Assembly (NCBI RefSeq): GCF_014349155.1
Contig: NZ_JACSIT010000141.1
Coordinates: 184,919 to 248,918 of the forward strand
Length of the DNA stretch: 64,000 bases
Direction of reading: 5' to 3'
Source of the DNA: Neolewinella lacunae
Lineage (GTDB): Bacteria > Bacteroidota > Bacteroidia > Chitinophagales > Saprospiraceae
Shown one piece after another: positions 18,837-27,411 of this stretch (the stretch's first letter is position 1; each line of letters opens with the position of its first letter). Both the position numbers and the translations under genes were made by a program. The notes under the pieces are model-generated. The model was not told the origin of the DNA. It was given only the letters and a program-made list of their open reading frames with translations, and made no database searches.

Positions 18837-19847
18837 CTACTTTACCGCTTTGCTGGCCAGGTAAGCCCGTAAGTCCTCCACCTGCTGGTCACTCATCCGT
18901 TCGGCGGTGTAGTGGGGCATGTAGGCCAGTTTGCCGGGGATGGGGCTGGTGCCGTAGCGGACGACCTGGTAGGTGGAGTAGCGGGTGTAACGCGGGAAGT
19001 GCTTGGTGAGGTAGTTGTAGTGGAAGTCGCTTTCGGCCAACTCAAAAAAACTGTAGCGCCGTTGGCCGTGGCAGTGAAGGCAGGAGCGCTGGAAGAGGGC
19101 TTCGCCGTGGGCCAGGTCGGGGGCTTCGGCAACGGGGTAGCCCACGTTCCGGTCCGTGGGCGGCAACACGAAAGTGGCCGGACTGGCCGTGAGGATGCTG
19201 GCTTCCAACTCCCGCACCAGGCTTTCGTTCTCCGCGCTTTTGCGGCTGATGGCCCCGTTGATTTGCTCCAGGCTGGGTGCGGTCTCGGGCAGGTCTTTTA
19301 CCCGCAGCCCGATGGTGTGCAGGTAGGCGACGACGGACTCCATGGCCACCTCATCCAGGGCTTGCCCCTGGGCACATTCCGTGGCGCAGAGCTGGATGGC
19401 CCCGCGCAAATCCCGCCGGGCGTTTTTAACCAGGTCGCCGTACTTCTTTTCGTAGTCGCCGTTGTAGTAGGATTTGCGGTTGACGGCGCCCCAGAGCGTC
19501 GTGCCGGGCAGAAAAGGCAGGTTGTTGGCCGAAGCGTACGCCAGCCGGGCGGCAGGGTCGGGGAGGTGCAGGATGGGGTCTTCGCGGACGACGTTGTGGC
19601 AGCTCGTACACTTGAAGTGGGCGCTCTGCTGACCGCCATTGACGTTGATGCCTTCGAGCACCAGGCGGCGGCCCAGCTCCGCCGAGGCTCCGGCGACGGG
19701 GCGCACCATCACGTCGGCCCGCTCTGGCGTCCCGAGGGCGCGCAAGACCTCGTAGAGCGGCGTATCGGCGTCGACAACCGGGAGGGTCGTTGGGCGGGCG
19801 CTCCAGGCAATGAAAAGGAGGAACAAGGGGGCGAGAAGGTACTTCAT
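18837..19847 (-). CDS. Exported di-heme cytochrome c
   Basis: 336 aa. The ATG at 19847 gives a signal peptide (KYLLAPLFLLFIAWSA), so I prefer it to the longer frame. Two CxxCH heme sites are visible, CTSCH in the N-terminal third and CLHCH in the C-terminal third, the second with a PGKLAYMPHYTAERMSDQQ segment holding the distal Met and the usual end helix VEDLRAYLA. It should be periplasmic or surface electron transfer. It is the last gene of a three-gene minus-strand group with a DUF5777 barrel and a CX4CH lipoprotein. Confidence 0.85.
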   Translation of the reverse strand: MKYLLAPLFLLFIAWSARPTTLPVVDADTPLYEVLRALGTPERADVMVRPVAGASAELGRRLVLEGINVNGGQQSAHFKCTSCHNVVREDPILHLPDPAARLAYASANNLPFLPGTTLWGAVNRKSYYNGDYEKKYGDLVKNARRDLRGAIQLCATECAQGQALDEVAMESVVAYLHTIGLRVKDLPETAPSLEQINGAISRKSAENESLVRELEASILTASPATFVLPPTDRNVGYPVAEAPDLAHGEALFQRSCLHCHGQRRYSFFELAESDFHYNYLTKHFPRYTRYSTYQVVRYGTSPIPGKLAYMPHYTAERMSDQQVEDLRAYLASKAVK

Positions 19848-19867
19848 GGCTACTTTATCCGTTCCCG

Positions 19868-19885
19868 GCACCTGCGGCAGCGCCG
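19868..19885 (-). repeat. Core repeat upstream of the cytochrome gene
   Basis: Minus-strand reading CGGCGC-TGC-CGCAGGTGC (first base changed), between the DUF5777 and cytochrome genes and 20 bases before the cytochrome start. Confidence 0.6.
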
Positions 19886-19921
19886 GAAAAATTGAAACAA
19901 TCGAACTGAAAAACGGCAAAC

Positions 19922-20806
19922 CTAGAGGTTGAACCAGCGGCTGATGGTGAAGCCGATGCGGAATTCTCCCTCCCCCCAGCTGCTGGTGGTGTAGGGGATG
20001 TAGTCGGTTTCAAAAATCCCCGTAGCGTTCGTGAAGTTGAGTTGAAAAACGTGGCCGCCCGTATCCCACTCAAAGCCTACACCGAGGGGCAGGCTGTAGC
20101 CGTTTTCGCTGGTAACGGTGTTGCTGAAGGGCATTGTAACGTCGCCCACCAAGGCAAATACTTTCGACACCTGGAAGCGGGCCGCGCCGCCGAGGCTGAA
20201 GATCGTGTTTTCCCCTTCAAAAGGCACCAGATTGCGGTGGGTCACGCCGGGGATGAGTTGCAAACTGAGCGAGGGGCCGAACTTGCGGGCCACTACCAGG
20301 CTGCCGTTAAAAGCCATGCGGTGGGCAAATTTCGGGAAGCTGCGGATCAGGTTGTCGTTGCCCTCGATTTTGGTGCTCGTGCTGAGGCTGGTAGTGCCCA
20401 CCACTGCAATGGAAATGGGCGTACCACCTTCCTCCTGGTAGAGGGCGCGGTACTTAAATACACCGTTGAGGAGCTGCCGCAGGCTGGCCTGGCCCAGGGG
20501 GGTGGCTCCCGCACCCTTAGCCCGGTAAATGCCCGCGCTGAAACGGTCACTGAAGCCGTATTCCGCCCCGATGGCCACGTCCTCGGCCGTCTCCAGCCCG
20601 TAGAACGTGGGCCAGCCGCCGTTATCGCCGAACATGTCTCCGAAGCGGTGGCTGATGCGGACGTCCAACTTCCCCTTTGGCAAGGTTTCCACGCTGTGCA
20701 CGTTGACGGCACGGGTGTCTTTGAAGGTCCGGTAAATGCGTTCCCGCTGGGCAAAGAGGCCGAGGGAACAGCAAAGCAGCAGCAGGATAAGGGTAGTCTT
20801 TTTCAT
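19922..20806 (-). CDS. DUF5777-family outer-membrane beta-barrel protein
   Basis: 294 aa with a signal peptide (KKTTLILLLLCCSLGLFAQ). The mature part starts with RIYRTFKDTRAVNVHSVETL and PKGKLDVRISHRFGDMF, typical of DUF5777, and continues as alternating strands ending in GEFRIGFTISRWFNL, with a terminal aromatic-X-Leu suited to barrel insertion. Known relatives often sit beside c-type cytochromes and YceI-type proteins; the role is unknown. Here it lies between the CX4CH lipoprotein (78 bp upstream) and the di-heme cytochrome (74 bp downstream), consistent with one operon. Confidence 0.85.
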   Translation of the reverse strand: MKKTTLILLLLCCSLGLFAQRERIYRTFKDTRAVNVHSVETLPKGKLDVRISHRFGDMFGDNGGWPTFYGLETAEDVAIGAEYGFSDRFSAGIYRAKGAGATPLGQASLRQLLNGVFKYRALYQEEGGTPISIAVVGTTSLSTSTKIEGNDNLIRSFPKFAHRMAFNGSLVVARKFGPSLSLQLIPGVTHRNLVPFEGENTIFSLGGAARFQVSKVFALVGDVTMPFSNTVTSENGYSLPLGVGFEWDTGGHVFQLNFTNATGIFETDYIPYTTSSWGEGEFRIGFTISRWFNL

Positions 20807-20884
20807 ACGAAGGGACAGAAGTTTAGCGGCCTGAAGTTAGCGCCCGGTGGAGGGAAGGGAGCAGGCCAGGTGGGCGGTTGGAAA

Positions 20885-21268
20885 TTACTCGTTGGGAAAG
20901 CCCGCTTCCAGCCAGCAACTGATGATGAGCAACTCGGCCTCGGTCAGGTTTCGCGGCCGGTCGGCGGGGGAGTAATCGGGCGGCATGCCCAGGTTGGGGT
21001 CTTCCCGCAGGGTAATCACCCGTTCCCGGAAACTGCCGTCCTGCAAGTCGTTGAGCAAACCTTCGTAGCTGTTGTAAATGCCCGGCGCCCCGCCCAGGTG
21101 GCAGCCACTGTAGGCGCAGGTATTTTCGATGATGACCTCTACGTCTGCTGCGTAAGTGGGCACCTCTCCCTCGCAGTTGGCCGCAGTGGGTTCGGGCAAA
21201 GCATCGCGGGTACAGGCGGCAAAAACCAGCACCAGCGTGGGGAAAAAAAAGCGGAGGAAAAGTGACAT
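20885..21268 (-). CDS. Lipoprotein with CX4CH heme-like motif
   Basis: 127 aa. From the ATG at 21268 the signal sequence is SLFLRFFFPTLVLVFAAC with a lipobox Cys, a better start than the ATG at 21298. The mature protein has ENTCAYSGCHLGGAPG, a Cys-x4-Cys-His site seen in Bacteroidota and Planctomycetes proteins annotated as cytochrome c-like, and NLGMPPDYSPADRPRNLTEA, which supplies a candidate Met ligand. The end (LLIISCWLEAGFPNE) resembles the closing helix of cytochrome c. First gene of the cytochrome/DUF5777 group. Heme binding is inferred. Confidence 0.75.
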   Translation of the reverse strand: MSLFLRFFFPTLVLVFAACTRDALPEPTAANCEGEVPTYAADVEVIIENTCAYSGCHLGGAPGIYNSYEGLLNDLQDGSFRERVITLREDPNLGMPPDYSPADRPRNLTEAELLIISCWLEAGFPNE

Positions 21269-21420
21269 GCAGAATTTTTTTGCACGAGGAGAGGGCAACT
21301 AAACAGCGCCTTCATTTGTAGCTAAGTGCGGCCAACGGCGGGGCAAATTTCGCAATTCCCCCGCGAACATTGGCACGCTGTTTTGGCCTTCTCCTCGACA
21401 ACCTTGTAAAAAAAATAAAT

Positions 21421-21834
21421 ATGTATCCGGTCGAACTGACAATCCCCATGGCCAAAGACCTCACGGCCTACGGTTTTACCAGCCTCACCAACGCGCAGGA
21501 GGTGAACGCGGCCCTCAGCAAAACCGAGGGCACGGCTTTGCTCGTCGTTAACTCCGTTTGCGGTTGTGCCGCAGCCAACGCCCGCCCCGGTGCCAAGATG
21601 GCCACCCGCCACGAGAAGAAGCCCGACCACCTCTACACCGTCTTCGCCGGAGTAGACCAGGAAGCTACCCAAACAGCCCGCGAGCACCTGCTGCCCTACC
21701 CTCCCAGCAGCCCCTCCATCGCCCTGTTCAAGGATGGAAAACTGGTGCATTTCCTCGAACGCCACCACATCGAAGGCCGCTCCGCCGAAATCATTGCAGA
21801 GAACCTGAAAATGGCCTTTGATCGTTACTGTTAA
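21421..21834 (+). CDS. BrxA/BrxB (YphP/YqiW)-family bacilliredoxin
   Basis: 137 aa from the ATG at 21421 (MYPVELTIPMAKDLTAYGF), the standard N-terminus of this family. The redox motif is Cys-Gly-Cys in VVNSVCGCAAANARPG at about residue 53. The C-terminus (PSIALFKDGKLVHFLERHHIEGR) is the typical thioredoxin-like end. In Firmicutes such proteins remove bacillithiol from protein cysteines; many Bacteroidota carry them as well. It is a single-gene unit, divergent from the cytochrome group, and followed by a strong terminator. Confidence 0.92.
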   Translation: MYPVELTIPMAKDLTAYGFTSLTNAQEVNAALSKTEGTALLVVNSVCGCAAANARPGAKMATRHEKKPDHLYTVFAGVDQEATQTAREHLLPYPPSSPSIALFKDGKLVHFLERHHIEGRSAEIIAENLKMAFDRYC

Positions 21835-21856
21835 GTGCAGTGCAGTCCTTGCGAGC

Positions 21857-21897
21857 AAAAAGCGCCGCCTTCCCATGTGAGGAAGGCGGCGCTTTTT
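21857..21897 (+). terminator. Hairpin terminator after the bacilliredoxin gene
   Basis: Stem AAAAAGCGCCGCCTTCC (21857-21873) with its exact complement at 21881-21897 and a 7-nt loop; it ends in a T-run. Confidence 0.9.
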
Positions 21898-21933
21898 CTT
21901 TAAGCATTTCCCGCAGCGTTTGCGGGAGACTTA

Positions 21934-22086
21934 GAGCTTGTCTAAATTTTTACTTCCTGATAACCAAGCACTTACGAACCTGGCGTCACAAAAAATGGCT
22001 TACGTAGTTCACTATGCGCGCAATTTTTTGTCTAGCCAGAACCGTAAGTCATTGATTATCAGTTCTTAAAAATTTTAGACAAGCTC
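21934..22086. mobile_element. 153-bp MITE with long terminal inverted repeats
   Basis: Ends are GAGCTTGTCTAAA (21934-21946) and TTTAGACAAGCTC (22074-22086), exact complements. The inverted similarity extends inward about 60 bp per arm with mismatches (for example CTGATAACCAAGCACTTACG against CGTAAGTCATTGATTATCAG). A direct TTA flanks both ends (21931-21933 and 22087-22089), as expected for a 3-bp target duplication of IS5-family (IS1031/IS427-like) transposases. There is no coding capacity. It is notably more A/T-rich than its surroundings. The family assignment is inferred from the ends only. Confidence 0.75.
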
Positions 22087-22129
22087 TTAGCAGCTACGGG
22101 TTTTTCCCACGTTGGGTTTTGCGCGCGGC

Positions 22130-23467
22130 TTAATCGTTTTTGCCGCCTTTGAGTTCGCGCTGCCAGGCTTTCAGCTCCTCCATTTTTCCGTCGGTGGCCA
22201 GACCTGCCTGCACGGGCCAGGTCTTGGGATCGTGGGACTTGTAATTGGGGCCCGCAGCGTCGAGAATGTTGCGGAGGGTCTCTGCCGAAGTTTCGGCCAG
22301 AACGGTGAGGCTCGTGATGCCCGCCTGCCGAAGGACCGACTCAATCTTCGGGCCGATGCCCTCGACGATGCGGAGTTCACCTTCCGCAGCGTCCTCCTCT
22401 TCCGGGGAGGCGTCGTGGGGCTCAGCATCGTGATCGGGGGAGTTTAGCAGTTGCCGGGCCTGCCCGACCCAGTCGTCGCGCTCAATGATGCCGGGCAGGT
22501 AACCGATGAGTTCGGTGTAGGTGACGATATCGGCCTCCTTCCAGTTGGCGATTTGCTCGTAGCTGTAGATGTCGGCCTCGTTGAGTTTGCGTTGGAGGAA
22601 AGGGCCAATGTTCCGGATCCGCGTCAGGTCATCGTGGTGGTCGCTGCGCTGGGGAGAGAGGATGGGAACCTGGATGGAGGGGGTGGCCTGGACGATCACC
22701 TCCGTACCGCCCTGGCTGCCGAGCCGGACGCCCGCCTGGGCCGTGTCGGCGCGGATGATGAGGGGTTCCGCAGCAGGCGCTCCGTAGGGTGCACCGGGCT
22801 GTTGGACGACGTAGCCGCCAGCGTCCAAGCCCCGGGAAGTAACGCTGTTGCCGCCCGCCGTCAGTTCGGCAATCCGCTCTTCGAGGAGACGGAAGCGGTA
22901 TTCGGACTGGGCGATGTAGGCATTGAGGGATTCATTGCTGGCGGCAACGCCTCCCTTGTCTCCGGGACCGTCACCAGCTGCCGCGCCCGCATCCACAGTT
23001 ACTACCTGCGCAGCGCCCGCCGCCAGCAGCTGCTCATTCTGGGTCTTCAGCCCGATCACCTGATCGTTGAGCGACTCAATGGTGGCGGCGTAACTTTGGT
23101 TGGTGGCCCGCAGTTCTTCCGCTGCTTGTTGCGCATCGGTCAGCTGCTGACTCCGTAGGGCCAGTTCCTGGGTCAGGGCCTGGGTGCGGTCCAGGGCGGC
23201 GACTTTTTCGTGGCTCACCACTTCGAGTTCCTTGGCCAAAGCCTTCTGCTTGGCGTCGGCCGAGCGGTAGTGGGCTTCGTATTCATCTCGATCTTTACGC
23301 AACAGCAGCAATTCCTTTTTGTACCGCCGGGTTTTGCTGCCCTGCACAATCCACCCCACTACCACGCCGAAGGTGAACACCAGCAGGGCAAGGAGGGCGA
23401 GGATGATCTTCTCCTCGTTGGTGAGTTCCGCGAAAAAGAGGGCAATCAGGTCGAAAATATCGTTCAT
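22130..23467 (-). CDS. Membrane-anchored coiled-coil protein with two helix-hairpin-helix domains
   Basis: 445 aa. Residues ~18-40 (IILALLALLVFTFGVVVGWIV) form one membrane helix. A long coiled coil follows to about residue 200, rich in Glu, Gln and Ala. Two HhH-type domains are in the C-terminal third: DDLTRIRNIGPFLQRKLNEA with a second at LRIVEGIGPKIESVLRQAG, of the kind in COG3743-like 'flap endonuclease-1-like' proteins. No nuclease residues are evident. It could tether DNA or nucleoid to the membrane, but that is speculation. It stands alone on the minus strand. Confidence 0.6.
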   Translation of the reverse strand: MNDIFDLIALFFAELTNEEKIILALLALLVFTFGVVVGWIVQGSKTRRYKKELLLLRKDRDEYEAHYRSADAKQKALAKELEVVSHEKVAALDRTQALTQELALRSQQLTDAQQAAEELRATNQSYAATIESLNDQVIGLKTQNEQLLAAGAAQVVTVDAGAAAGDGPGDKGGVAASNESLNAYIAQSEYRFRLLEERIAELTAGGNSVTSRGLDAGGYVVQQPGAPYGAPAAEPLIIRADTAQAGVRLGSQGGTEVIVQATPSIQVPILSPQRSDHHDDLTRIRNIGPFLQRKLNEADIYSYEQIANWKEADIVTYTELIGYLPGIIERDDWVGQARQLLNSPDHDAEPHDASPEEEDAAEGELRIVEGIGPKIESVLRQAGITSLTVLAETSAETLRNILDAAGPNYKSHDPKTWPVQAGLATDGKMEELKAWQRELKGGKND

Positions 23468-23543
23468 GCCGGGAAAATAGGCATTTGTTGTTGCTTGGCA
23501 CCAAAGTTACCGCAAAATCCCCCCGCTCTTTCTTCCGGTGGGG

Positions 23544-24779
23544 TTAAAGCCCGCTGGTCATGAGCAGGTCGATGTCGGTACAACGCATTTCGAAGCGCTT
23601 GCCGAGGTAGGGGTTGGTCAGGCAGCCGCGGAAGGTGTAGACCCCGTGGCGGAGCCCGGCTTTGCCCAGGATGAAGTGCTCGAAACTGCGGGCACCGTCG
23701 GCCTTTAGGAGGATTGGGACGAGGACGTTGCTGACCGCAATGCTGGCCGTGCGCCCCACCCGGCTGGCCAGGTTGGGGACGCAGTAGTGGATGACGCCGT
23801 GTTTGCGGAAGGTGGGATTTTCGAGCGTAGTGAGCTCGCTGGTAGCGAAGCAGCCCCCCTGGTCGATGCTCACGTCAATGATCACGGAACCGGGGCGCAT
23901 GGCGCGAACCATGTCTTCGGAGACCACCACGGGTGCCCGCCCCTGCTCAGCGTGAATGGCACCGATGGCCACTTCGGCCGTGAGGAGTTCCCGGCGGAGG
24001 TAGTGGGGGTTGATGGCGCTGGTGTAGAGCTGGCGGCCTACGCTGTTTTGCAGGCGCATCAACTTGCTGATGTTGTCGTCAAAAATCCGCACTTCAGCAC
24101 CCATGCCCAGGGCGGCACGGGTGGCGTACTCCGCCACTACGCCGCCGCCGAGGATGACGACTTTGGCACTGGGCACCCCGGAAACGCCGCCGAGCAAAAC
24201 GCCGGGACCGTTTTGGGTGGTGGAGAGCAGTTCGGCCGCCGTCTGGATGGCCGAGATGCCCGCCATTTCACTCATGATGCGGACGATGGGGAAGATGCCG
24301 TCGTCGTCACGCAGGTACTCCATGGCCAGGGCGATGATGCGACGGTTTTTCAGGCGGAAAAGGTACTCGGCCGTGATCGTGGGCAATTGGAGCGGAGAGA
24401 TCAGCACCGTGCCGGGCTGCATCATATCGATCTCCTCGAGGGTAGGCGGCGCGGCCTTGAGGATGATGCGGGCTTTTTCGTACACTTCCTTGGCGGAGTA
24501 GGCGATTTCGCCGCCTTCTTCGCTGTAGTCGTGGTCGGTGAAGTTGCTCTGCTTGCCGGCGCCCGTTTCCAGCAGGACGCGGTGGCCCCGGCTGGTGAGG
24601 TTGCCGACGCCGCTGGGCACCAACGCTACGCGCTTTTCCTGGAGGGTAATCTCCCGGGGAATACCAATGAAGAGGCTTTCTTGCTTGTGCTCAACGGCCA
24701 GGGTATCGGTTTGGGTTTGGCCGTAGCCAGACGTAAGTTCCTCGGGAAGGGATACCTTTTGCTTATCCTTACTGCTCAT
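23544..24779 (-). CDS. ald: Alanine dehydrogenase
   Basis: 411 aa. It interconverts L-alanine and pyruvate with NAD. The N-terminal part has IGIPREITLQEKRVALVPSG and the substrate-binding Lys region; the Rossmann motif is VVILGGGVVAEYATRAALGMG; the C-terminal part has GSVIIDVSIDQGGCFATSE and VPNLASRVGRTASIAVSNVL. The first ~35 residues (SSKDKQKVSLPEEL...) extend beyond the usual start, as in several Bacteroidota proteins. Its ATG overlaps the tsaE stop as ATGA, so the two are translationally coupled. Pyridine nucleotide transhydrogenase alpha is a relative, but the length fits Ald. Confidence 0.88.
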   Translation of the reverse strand: MSSKDKQKVSLPEELTSGYGQTQTDTLAVEHKQESLFIGIPREITLQEKRVALVPSGVGNLTSRGHRVLLETGAGKQSNFTDHDYSEEGGEIAYSAKEVYEKARIILKAAPPTLEEIDMMQPGTVLISPLQLPTITAEYLFRLKNRRIIALAMEYLRDDDGIFPIVRIMSEMAGISAIQTAAELLSTTQNGPGVLLGGVSGVPSAKVVILGGGVVAEYATRAALGMGAEVRIFDDNISKLMRLQNSVGRQLYTSAINPHYLRRELLTAEVAIGAIHAEQGRAPVVVSEDMVRAMRPGSVIIDVSIDQGGCFATSELTTLENPTFRKHGVIHYCVPNLASRVGRTASIAVSNVLVPILLKADGARSFEHFILGKAGLRHGVYTFRGCLTNPYLGKRFEMRCTDIDLLMTSGL

Positions 24780-25213
24780 GAATGCGATAGGTGGCCGGTG
24801 GAAAGGGTCAGTATTCTCGCATGCCCGCCCGGGTGGTGCGCGAGGTGTAGGTGAACAACATCCGGCGGTAAAAGAGGTTCTATTACGGCGGGCCATTCCA
24901 CGAATACGGCTACACTTTCGCCGTTGAAAACGTCTTCCAGGCCCGCGTCCAGAGCCTCGTGAATACTCTCCAGGCGGTAGCAATCCAGGTGGTACACCGG
25001 TCCGGCGGGCGTAGCGTAGGAATTAACGATGCTGAAGGTTGGGCTCGTGGCGGCCTCATCAACCCCTAGTTGCCGGCACATTGCGGCCACCAGCGTAGTT
25101 TTGCCCGCGCCAAGGTCTCCACTGAGGGCAAAAACGCGGCCGGTACCCACGGTGTGGAGTACCTGGCGGGCTACCGCCGGCACTTCCGCCAAAGCAAAGA
25201 GCATCGTCTCCAT
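24776..25213 (-). CDS. tsaE: tRNA t6A biosynthesis ATPase TsaE
   Basis: 145 aa. Walker A is LSGDLGAGKTTLV at about residues 30-42, followed by TSPTFSIVNSY and VYHLDCYRLES, all hallmarks of TsaE. VFVEWPAVIEPLLP is the family's Trp-containing switch. TsaE works with TsaB and TsaD to make threonylcarbamoyladenosine on tRNA, the substrate of MtaB encoded at 13.3 kb. I choose METMLFALAEV as the start, because TATCTTTG lies four bases upstream. It overlaps ald by 4 bp. Confidence 0.93.
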   Translation of the reverse strand: METMLFALAEVPAVARQVLHTVGTGRVFALSGDLGAGKTTLVAAMCRQLGVDEAATSPTFSIVNSYATPAGPVYHLDCYRLESIHEALDAGLEDVFNGESVAVFVEWPAVIEPLLPPDVVHLHLAHHPGGHARILTLSTGHLSHS

Positions 25214-25217
25214 CGGG

Positions 25218-25225
25218 CAAAGATA
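25218..25225 (-). promoter_or_regulatory. -7 element of tsaE-ald, probable leaderless start
   Basis: TATCTTTG on the minus strand, then CCCG and the ATG, as before hisS. Confidence 0.65.
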
Positions 25226-25316
25226 GCGCACTGCCGGGTGACGAACAGACCCGCTTTGCCCACGAATACTTACCTTTTCAGTTCCTTCCCGGATTATCTC
25301 GCTACCTACCTACCCC

Positions 25317-27362
25317 ATGTCACTCTTCCCCACTGCCTCCCTCCTCACCCTCTTGCTGGTGCTGACCGCCTGCGGTGGCCCCCGCCCCGCCGCTCCGCCG
25401 ACGACCGACGGGCCAGAACTGCCCTACAAGAAACTCGTCCAAAGCGGCGAAGCCGAAGAGCGCAGCGGCAACTTCCTCTCCGCTGCCCATTACTTCCGGC
25501 GGGCCTACGCCCAGCGGCCCCGCGATCAGGCCATCCTGTACCGTGCCGCCGAGCGTTACGTTCAGGTTCGCGACTACCGCAATGCCGCCGATGCTTTGCA
25601 CCTGCTGGAACCCGACGAAGACCGCTGGCCACTACTCGGCCTCCAGCTGGGCCGCGCCCTCAAACAAGACGGCCGCTACGAAGAAGCACGCCGCGAACTG
25701 GCCCTTTTCCTAGAAACCTACAATGGCGGCGACCGCCCCATCGTAGCCGAGATCGTCCGCAACGAACTCGCCGGCATCACCCTGGCCCGGCAGCGCACGG
25801 GCGAGGAAACCCTGATCGACATCGACCGCCCGGGGCGGGGCATCAACACGAGCGCCGACGAATTCGGGGCGGTCGCCGTAGCCGGAGACCAGCTCTTTTT
25901 CACCAGCACGGCGGGCGGCCAAAGCCGCCTGTACCAGAGCCGCCTCCAGGCCAAAGAATGGACCAAAGCCACCGTCCCGCCCGGCTTCCCCGTCATCGCC
26001 GAAGGCACCTTTGGCACGGGAAGCCTCAGCCCCGACGGCCGCATCTTTTTCTTCACCATCTGCAGCGGCCAAACCGGGGAGGAAAAAACCAACCGCTGCG
26101 AAATCTTCCGCGGCGAACGCAGTACGAGCGGCAACTGGAGCCAACCCGAACCCCTCGACACCCGCATCAACCTGCCAGGCAGCAACAACGCTTACCCCTG
26201 CGTAGTGACGGCCCCCGACGGCAGCCTCGCGCTCTACTTCGCCAGCGACCGGCCCGGCGGACGGGGCGGCATGGACCTCTACCTGGCCGAATCCACCGAC
26301 CCGGCCAATCCCTCCGCCTTTTCGGACCCCGCCAACCTGGGCACCAGCATCAACACCCTGAGCAACGAAATCACCCCCGCCTACGACGCCGAAAGCGGAG
26401 CGCTTTACTTCGCCAGCAACGGTCACCCCGGCTACGGCGGGCTCGACATTTTCCGCTCCCACGGCACCTTCGGCAACTTCCAGTCTCCCGTCAATCTGGG
26501 GGAACCCGTCAACTCTGCGGCCGACGACTACGGCCTGTCCCTCGTTGCGGGTGGCGGAACGGGTTACCTGACGAGCAACCGTGCCTTCCCGCCCGCTAAG
26601 CCCGGAACCACCGAAACCGACATTTTTACCCTCAATTTCCGCGCCGGTCGCGCCCGCCTTAAGGCCACCGTTTACGACAATACCACGGGCGGCGAACTCC
26701 CCGGCGTGGAGGTGGAGCTGCTCGAAATTGGCCCCACGGGCAGCCTGAGCAGCATCGCAAAACGCACCTTTCCCACTGGGGTGTACACTTTTGATTTGCA
26801 GCCCGGGGCGCGCTACCGCGTCCTCATCCGCCGGGAGGGCTACCAGGGGGCCGAGTACCAGGTCAGTACCAGTTCGCAGGGTTCTTCGCTCTACGGGCAG
26901 CCCGTTTTTTTGCGGCGGCAAGCCCTGCCCAATCCGGAGCCCGGCAGTACTGGGGCGCAGTCGCAGGTGCTGGGTCCGGGATTGGGAAACAGTCCGTCTG
27001 CCCCCAGCCCCGGCCTGCCACCCACTACGCCGCCCGCATCCCCCGCGCCCAACGTTACGCCCCCTGCACCTGCGTCCAGCGCCCCCGCCACTGCCCCCCC
27101 CGCTCCGGTTGTTTACCGCATCCAGATCAGTGCCGAGGGCAGTTTTGACCCCGCTGCCGGAAAGTACGAAGCGGTGCGCGCCATCGGCGACCTCGCCTCC
27201 GAGCCCATCCCCGGCCAACGCCTGCTCCGCATTACGGTGGGCTATTTCACCGACCCGGCTGCCGCTAAAAATGCCCTGGCCCAGGTCCACGCCCGCGGCT
27301 TCCCTACGGCCTTCGTCGTCCGTTACGACGCCGGCGTGCGCTACGGCCGGGTGCGCCTGTGA
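25317..27362 (+). CDS. TPR-PD40 lipoprotein with proline-rich linker and SPOR-like end
   Basis: 681 aa. Signal peptide with lipobox LVLTAC. Residues ~35-155 form TPR-like helices; ~180-440 are WD40-like (PD40) propeller units (GSLSPDGRIFFFT, LALYFASDRPGGRGGMDLY, GALYFASNGHPGYGGLDIF). A carboxypeptidase-regulatory-like domain (KATVYDNTTGGELPGVEVEL) follows to ~545. A Pro/Ala-rich linker ends in a SPOR-like domain (VVYRIQISAEGSF...AFVVRYDAG). The order resembles PorE-type T9SS lipoproteins, with SPOR in place of OmpA; both would hold peptidoglycan. Two core repeats lie in the linker. Confidence 0.7.
   Translation: MSLFPTASLLTLLLVLTACGGPRPAAPPTTDGPELPYKKLVQSGEAEERSGNFLSAAHYFRRAYAQRPRDQAILYRAAERYVQVRDYRNAADALHLLEPDEDRWPLLGLQLGRALKQDGRYEEARRELALFLETYNGGDRPIVAEIVRNELAGITLARQRTGEETLIDIDRPGRGINTSADEFGAVAVAGDQLFFTSTAGGQSRLYQSRLQAKEWTKATVPPGFPVIAEGTFGTGSLSPDGRIFFFTICSGQTGEEKTNRCEIFRGERSTSGNWSQPEPLDTRINLPGSNNAYPCVVTAPDGSLALYFASDRPGGRGGMDLYLAESTDPANPSAFSDPANLGTSINTLSNEITPAYDAESGALYFASNGHPGYGGLDIFRSHGTFGNFQSPVNLGEPVNSAADDYGLSLVAGGGTGYLTSNRAFPPAKPGTTETDIFTLNFRAGRARLKATVYDNTTGGELPGVEVELLEIGPTGSLSSIAKRTFPTGVYTFDLQPGARYRVLIRREGYQGAEYQVSTSSQGSSLYGQPVFLRRQALPNPEPGSTGAQSQVLGPGLGNSPSAPSPGLPPTTPPASPAPNVTPPAPASSAPATAPPAPVVYRIQISAEGSFDPAAGKYEAVRAIGDLASEPIPGQRLLRITVGYFTDPAAAKNALAQVHARGFPTAFVVRYDAGVRYGRVRL
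26953..26970 (+). repeat. Core repeat in the lipoprotein linker, copy 1
   Basis: GGGCGC-AGT-CGCAGGTGC, preceded by GCAGTACTG as in fni. Encodes TGAQSQV. It faces the copy at 27066-27084. Confidence 0.8.
27066..27084 (-). repeat. Core repeat in the lipoprotein linker, copy 2
   Basis: Minus-strand reading GGGCGC-TGGA-CGCAGGTGC; encodes APASSAP on the coding strand. It forms an inverted pair of 132 bp with the previous copy. Confidence 0.8.
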
Positions 27363-27411
27363 TCAACTAAGCCCCGGGCCGGGTGGTTACTAGGAGAAAA
27401 AAATCAAGATC

